A DNA stretch of 64,000 bases from Enoplolaimus lenunculus (Eukaryota > Nematoda > Enoplea > Enoplida > Thoracostomopsidae), in contig JASANG010000630.1 of NCBI GenBank assembly GCA_030248215.1, positions 1 to 64,000 of the forward strand, given 5' to 3'. Positions 48,361-64,000 of the stretch are shown here, piece after piece; positions within the stretch are counted from its first letter, which is position 1, and each line of letters starts with the position of its first letter. The notes under the pieces are model-generated. The model was given only the letters and a program-made list of their open reading frames with translations, was not told where the DNA came from and ran no database searches. The position numbers were made by a program, and so were the translations under genes.

Positions 48361-48756
48361 AACTGACAAGTGTTGGCTACACATCATGTGTACAACGACA
48401 CTAAATACGTTTTATATGTGCAATATTTCACTGCGTTTTGTACTGTATTGTAAATGAACAAAACGCCTGTGTGTAAGAAGAGAGAGCAGAGCGAGTGTTC
48501 GCTCTTGCGTGTTTGTGTTGCATCTCTTCTTTCGCTGTCATGTTTGTTTTAGTTGTATATCGATTTCTTGATACGGTCGTCTCCAGTAAAGTCCGTAAGC
48601 GTATCGTACAGAGTATTTTTGCGTTTACCACTTTTTTTACTTTCACGAATAAGTACACTGATGCACCCCCTAATCGTCCTTTATGTACATCTGGTTTGTA
48701 TTACTAGATATATGGTGCTTTTGTTAGTTAATTCGTGCCGTAAAAGACAACGGGCA

Positions 48757-49075
48757 ATGTATAGAACAGGGCCGTAACAGTAGTATAAGCATGTTCTTAA
48801 GCGTAAATGCAAGATGAATGTGATGACATACTGGGCAGTAATTTTATACTTCAACAAGAATTAAAATGTGATCTCGAATGTGCGAATGTTAATACGATTT
48901 CATGCTACAAGCTTTTTATTGGGCTAATGTATAGAACAGGGCCGTTACAGTAGCATAAGCGTATTCCTACGCCGAAGGCTTAGCCGAAGCACAAACTTAG
49001 TTGAAAATTTAAATTTATTCTATTGCAGTCCGGCAGAAAAGCGTTCCCCGACCGTTATTTTTACATGGTCCAAAA
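48757..49075. mobile_element. Two TTAGGC-family pieces (48757-48800 end fragment; 48925-49075 fuller copy)
   Basis: Both begin AATGTATAGAACAGGGCCG then TAACAGTAGTATAAGC or TTACAGTAGCATAAGC. The second has diverged hexamers (CCTACGCCGAAGGC) and ends CCGACCGTTATTTTTACATGG. Non-coding. Confidence 0.7.
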
Positions 49076-49449
49076 CAACTGTCGTTAATGTTTCGTCCTA
49101 CTCCAATTGTTACGGCCGAAGTTCAACAATTGTGTAATTCTAAATGTTGTTTGACATTAAGCATTGAAGTAGGCAGGGTCGAGTTGACGTCTCGTAAGTG
49201 CGTCTCGCGTGTGTCGCCAAACGCCAGTAGGGTGTGAGAACACTTGTTTTTCACAGTACCTCGTGTCTGAACCCTGAATGTGATACGTCGAAGGCCCGTG
49301 TCGGTTTCGGTGGTTGTCTTCTCAATACGAAATGTTGCCGTCGTTTATTCTTGAGTTAAGTTGGTACTCTGCTATAGCTACAGATTGATCACAGGTGTTG
49401 GTACTATACGGTCTGCACGACCCCTGTTTGAAGTTGTGCCCAAAGTTAA

Positions 49450-49522
49450 TGACCACGCCGGGAATCGAACCTCGGCCCTCTTGCGCTCGAGCCAAGCATG
49501 CTACCACTACACCACGCGGTCA
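49450..49522 (-). tRNA. tRNA-like gene, apparent anticodon CGA, short variable arm
   Basis: The 73-nt minus-strand sequence starts TGACCGC and ends GTGGTCA, which pair over all seven acceptor positions (one G-U). It has a Gly/Glu-type D arm (GGTGTAGTGGTAGCA), an anticodon arm CTTGG-CTCGAGC-GCAAG (four good pairs, one mismatch; T33 present, anticodon CGA) and a T arm with TTCGATT and one mismatch. CGA would read Ser codons, but tRNA-Ser has a long variable arm and this one does not. It may be a tRNA-Glu/Gly-like gene with a changed anticodon, a pseudogene or a SINE head. No CCA and no obvious T-run follows. Confidence 0.5.
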
Positions 49523-49766
49523 TTGCAACAACTTCTTATACCGGTATATGTGCACAGGCATGGCAACATTTGCTTTACACACACTTACGTGCACATATGC
49601 CGACAACAGGCTACAGCAAGTATCTGTTAAATTCGGAGTAAAGCTAAATTTTGTCTGTACTTTTACAAGCATGTCTAAACATTCGCTGAATCAATCCGAG
49701 TTACACATCAGACAGGGTGAGGTGAGTTCCTCCCCAAGGAGCTCGGGACGCTGGCTGTCGGTGTTG

Positions 49767-49923
49767 CAGGCCCGTAGGCAGCTCACGTTGCTTGGGGGCT
49801 GCAAATTTTTCAGGAGGTGTATTCAAGAGGTTTCAATGTGTTACAGGCAACGTTGAAAATTTTCTAGTGGGAAAATTTTTCTGTGGGGGCTGAGTTCCCT
49901 GCATTCGCTTAGCTACGGGCTCG
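49767..49923. mobile_element. hAT-like MITE of the CAGGCCCGTAGCCAG family
   Basis: Ends CAGGCCCGTAGGCAGCTCAC and TTAGCTACGGGCTCG. Interior phrases TTTTTCAGGAGG, TTCAATG and GTTGAAAATTTTCTAG are shared with 50696-50880. No clear target duplication. Confidence 0.75.
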
Positions 49924-50695
49924 AGCTATCGGAGATATTTCTCCAATTTGTAAATATCGGCGAGGAGTTGCCACTATATTTACGTCCGCTTGTTAAGTGC
50001 AAAAATGCTTTGGCGTAACTTATAATATTGTCAAGTATGAAAAAATGGTATATGAAAATTTTTAGCGACGAACGCAGACTTGAGTTTGCAGCCACAGGGG
50101 AACAAGCCAGGGGGCTAAGCCTAACCAAAAAATGTTCCCCACCCCGCGCCTTGAAAAGTATTAACTTCGTTTGTAAGTCATCGGAAATCCTTGAGTGCTC
50201 ACGGGCTTTCCCAGTTCATGGTTCTCACAAATAGATAGTCTTTTGCTCCGAATATGAACAAGTTTTAAAAACAAAAATAGTTCCGTGTGTCACTATTACA
50301 ATTCTATATTTACACTAGAAGTGTACTTTGCTTTGGTGTGAGGAATTGCGAAAAAATATTATTTTCAACAACACAAACGATTTTATGCAAGTTTTCGGTA
50401 GATGTTGCGTCTGCGTGAAATTGAAAACTTCACTGTGACACATGTATTTTTGTATTAATATGAAATATATATTTGTACTACAACTCGAAAATGGATTCCA
50501 TTTTCTTAAATTCGCTTAGTCCCGTGAGCAAGGAATCGAAATTGAAATTTAGTAATTTTAACGCAAAAATAGCATTTGGCTTCTTGCTAGATAGAGATTT
50601 ATTACTATATACTGTACATCATGCGGCCACCGGCCGAAAATCTTTCGATGCGTCCATGGCAGGGCTGTTTCTGAGAATGTACATTTTCTGCTATC
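49924..50695. other. No recognised gene
   Basis: About 50085-50140 has another fragment of the same hAT-like family (GGGGCTAAGCCTAACC, AAAATGTTCCCC). No gene recognised. Confidence 0.4.
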
Positions 50696-50880
50696 CAGGC
50701 CCGTAGCCAGCTCACCTTGCTAGGGGTAGCTAAAAAAATTTTAGCTGGGGCATTCAAGGGTTTTCAATGAGTTATAAGCAAGGTTGAAAATTTTCTAGGG
50801 GGTCAAAAATTTTCCATGGGAGGGGCCAAAAATTTTCCAGGGGGGCTCAGCCATTCCTGGCCCCCTTGGCTACGGGGCCG
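50696..50880. mobile_element. hAT-like MITE with perfect 8-bp target duplication
   Basis: CAGGCCCGTAGCCAGCTCAC at left and CTTGGCTACGGGGCCG at right are inverse ends. The flanks CTGCTATC (50688-50695) and CTGCTATC (50881-50888) are identical. An 8-bp duplication with CAGG ends is diagnostic of hAT-type insertion and shows a recent copy. The interior carries repeated AAAATTTTCYAGGGG blocks; non-coding. Confidence 0.92.
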
Positions 50881-51504
50881 CTGCTATCAGGGAAAGACAC
50901 TGTTCATTGAACCATACGATTTGCCAGCTTTATTTTGAAAGACCAAAATTTTCTCGGTACGGGTTATTTCAACTTAGCGTCAATGTTACGCTGTATTTGT
51001 TAGTCGTGTACAGTTTTAAGAAAACTCAGGGTACAACAGAAGGGTGAAAAATGTACCGTGTGACCGCTGGCGAGGCAAAAACAAAGTTTAGTATATATTT
51101 TAAGTCAGTAATTTTAACGGTCATGTATAAAATGTTGCCAAACGTTTTGTTTTTTATAGTTACTTTTTTGGACCACTTTTACGAGGTCAGTGAAAGCGTG
51201 TGGCGTTTGTACATTTCCCGACAAGCTTATTAAGCGTACGCCTAAACCTATGTTCAAATTTGAAAATTAAAAAACTGCTAAGTGTACGAGAGCCAAAATT
51301 TCGTAATGAATGAATGAATGAGTTCATTTTGTAATTTGTTAATTGTAAACGAATTAGCAGAAACCATTTAATACACTGATTTGTAATCGAACCCGAAATT
51401 GTCGCTGCCTGTAGTAATCTGGAAAAAATGTTTTGATTTATAATATTTATACATAAAAACTGCAAATCCGACCGGTTATTTCATACTGTTTTGCAGCTTA
51501 CGTC

Positions 51505-51636
51505 CAAGACCGTAACTAGCTCACCTTGCTAGGGGGGCTAAAAAATTTTCAGGAGGGGCACTCACGGATTTTCAATGAGTTACAAGCAAGATTAACAATT
51601 TTCTAGGGGGACTGAACCCACTTCGCTACGGGCCCG
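51505..51636. mobile_element. hAT-like MITE, 132-bp copy with 8-bp target duplication
   Basis: The ends CAAGACCGTAACTAGCTCAC and TTCGCTACGGGCCCG are flanked by CTTACGTC (51497-51504) and CTTACGTA (51637-51644), 7 of 8 identical. An internally shortened relative of 50696-50880. Confidence 0.85.
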
Positions 51637-51776
51637 CTTACGTAATGGATAAAACAAACATAAGTTTATCCTTAAGAAGCATTTGAAATGGTATTAATAT
51701 ATTTAGTAGTAGTACTAGTATACATACCTTTAGGTGAAACAACGATGAGAGCCTTTATAATTCTATTCTAATTTTA

Positions 51777-52634
51777 ACCCCTTCTCACATTGAGTTGCTT
51801 ATAGGCAACTAATCGCAGTATATATACGTTAAATAATGTATATCGCACCGTGTTTAACAATTGCAACACGTATACATAGTACTAAATCACCACAAGACGT
51901 GAGAGCCCCCTCGGGCTCGAGCGTCAAGCTCCTATAGCTGAGTGGTGATGGTATACGCCTCCCACTCTAGTCACCGGAGTTCGAATCCTAGCATAAAAGT
52001 AGGTCTCAGGGGAAATACAAAATATTCATGTGAGAAACTGTTAAGCGAAAAATTTTCAGTTTACTATCTATAACCCTTCTCACATTGAGTTGCTTATAGG
52101 CAACTAATCGCAGTATATATACGTTAAATAATGTATATCGCACCGTGTTTAACAATTGCAACACGTATACATAGTACTAAATCACCACAAGACGTGAGAG
52201 CCCCCTCGGGCTCGAGCGTCAAGCTCCTATAGCTGAGTGGTGATGGTATACGCCTCCCACTCTAGTCACCGGAGTTCGAATCCTAGCATAAAAGTAGGTC
52301 ACAGGGGAAATACAAAATATTCATGTGAGAAACTGTTAAGCGAAAAATTTTCAGTTTACTATCTATAACCCCTTCTCACATTGAGTTGCTTATAGGCAAC
52401 TAATCGCAGTATATATACGTTAAATAATGTATATCGCACCGTGTTTAACAATTGCAACACGTATACTTAGTACTAAATCACCACAAGACGTGAGAGCCCC
52501 CTCGGGCTCGAGCGTCAAGCTCCTATAGCTGAGCGGTGATGGTATACGCCTCCCACTCTAGTCACCGGAGTTCGAATCCTAGCATAAAAGTAGGTCTCAG
52601 GGGAAATACAAAATATTCATGTGAGAAAGGGTTA
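51777..52634 (+). repeat. Three tandem 295-296-bp units, each with a tRNA-like sequence and inverted ends
   Basis: Unit starts (CTTCTCACATTGAGTTGC) at 51781, 52077 and 52372 give periods of 296 and 295. Each unit has TATAGCTGAGTGGTGATGG (A-box-like), then a GGAGTTCGAATCC B-box, and ends ATGTGAGAA, inverse to its start. Units are joined by GCGAAAAATTTTCAGTTTAC, itself a dispersed repeat. The three units are almost identical, so the array is young. A lone inverted copy is at 12003-12265. The tRNA-like part lacks a pairing acceptor stem, so it is not a plain tRNA gene. Confidence 0.92.
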
Positions 52635-53049
52635 AAATTAAAATAATCCTCCAGCTGCAAAAACGTTATAATCGATATGACAGTTAAAGAATCATTGTGT
52701 GTTGTTTCAATTGACAAAATATTTCGCGTTTATTTTAAAAACACTACTTGTTTGAGTCAAAAAGTTAAAAAAATACCTCAAAAATCCCTTTTCCTCCGTT
52801 TTTCAATAATAAATTTCCTACATGTAATCATTGTAAAATAATATTTGAGTATTTTTATATTATTATAAAGACGACGGACGTTGAATGAGAAACACAGAGC
52901 TTCGGTTGAGAAGCGCGAGCAGAGAGAGAAATTTTGACAAAACCGCGTCATAAAATGTATTGATATTTGAAAGGGCAACAACTTTATATATACAGTACAC
53001 ACTGTATCGCCGTTGCGTTGTGTAGATGCTTGTGTTATATATAGATGAA

Positions 53050-53395
53050 CACTGACGGGTCGACTCAACAAATATATATGCAATATATAAACGTATACAT
53101 TCGTATATGTATTCATATATAACATATATTTACAGATATATACATATGCATATATTATACACAATACATAAACATATATATTTGTATATGTATTCATATA
53201 TAACATATATTTACAGATATATATGTATATATGTGCATACATATACATAATATATAAACATATACATTTGTATATGTATTCATGTATAATCTACATATAT
53301 TTACAGATATATATGTATATTATATATGCATACATATACACAATATATAAACATACATATTTGTATACATATATTATATATACATTTGTAATAGT
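53050..53395. repeat. AT-rich tandem array of about 100-bp units
   Basis: About three copies of a unit containing TTGTATATGTATTCATATAT and AACATATATTTACAGATATA, within TATACA microsatellite sequence. Open frames on both strands here are Tyr/Ile-rich by-products. Confidence 0.75.
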
Positions 53396-63634
<10,239 letters not shown>

Positions 63635-64000
63635 ATGGATCTGCGATGTGTATAATATATATTATTAGGTTTCTTGTTGCTTAACAATGCATTTAAACAA
63701 CTTATTTTTTTACTATTTATGTGAAGATAAATTTGTCATTATGACTGTTGTTGCATGAAAAATAACGGGCAGATTATAACGGAGGTCAGTGAGAGTCAGC
63801 GGCCTCGGGTGCCGTTCTTGCGAGGGTTCATGGTGATAAAAGGAGATAATTTATAATTATTGAACAAGTTTGAGTCATTATAACGCAACACGACGAAACT
63901 GTTTAAAATTGAAATACGAAACTCTGGTCAATTTCGACGTCCGAGTAAGCAACGTCACATTTGTACCAATTATAGGCGTGCATCGCCCGCTCCCAAAATT
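63635..64000. other. Downstream of CtBP, likely 3' untranslated region
   Basis: AT-rich sequence after the CtBP stop. I see no canonical AATAAA and no other gene. Confidence 0.4.

Noticed and set aside
49395-49856. Open frame of 153 codons
   Set aside because: It runs through the tRNA-like gene and into a MITE; the composition is not protein-like.

Overview
The window is eukaryotic, from an invertebrate animal. Two conserved metazoan genes lie on the + strand, each split by AT-rich introns with GT/GC donors and TTTYAG-type acceptors. They sit in a repeat-dense landscape. I cannot name the species. The hexamer TTAGGC (the telomere repeat of many nematodes) is frequent, but only inside mobile elements, so it is weak evidence for a nematode.

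Layout: 1-7.35 kb holds two inverted pieces of one Ty3/Gypsy-like retroelement whose Env-like domain lies between Gag and Pol. From 7.35 to 33 kb there are no convincing host genes. This stretch holds MITEs of several families, a 1.8-kb element bounded by inverted minisatellites (14.2-16.0 kb), a 5.6-kb fold-back element with arms of more than 2 kb (18.1-23.7 kb), an 0.8-kb element built of nested palindromes (31.7-32.6 kb), and scattered tRNA-like sequences. From 33.78 to 39.42 kb is a nine-exon mitochondrial dicarboxylate carrier (SLC25A10-like). From 39.4 to 56 kb there are more hAT-like MITEs, TTAGGC-rich MITEs, minisatellites, a 73-nt tRNA-like gene and a triple tandem array of a tRNA-like unit. 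From 56.17 to 63.63 kb are eight exons of the transcriptional corepressor CtBP; its start exon was not found with confidence. This CtBP is unusual: the catalytic Arg of the NTARGG motif is Asn, one intron has a GC donor, and it carries an Ala/Gln/Ser-rich tail of about 855 residues.

The two genes have unrelated jobs (malate/succinate-phosphate exchange across the mitochondrial inner membrane; NAD(H)-sensing corepression in the nucleus), and nothing suggests joint regulation. The strongest recurring pattern is a set of short non-autonomous DNA elements, many hAT-like with 8-bp target duplications. Their ends are made of short near-tandem motifs (CCGGAA, CCGATA, CCGAGA, CCCGCG), and several sit inside introns of both genes.
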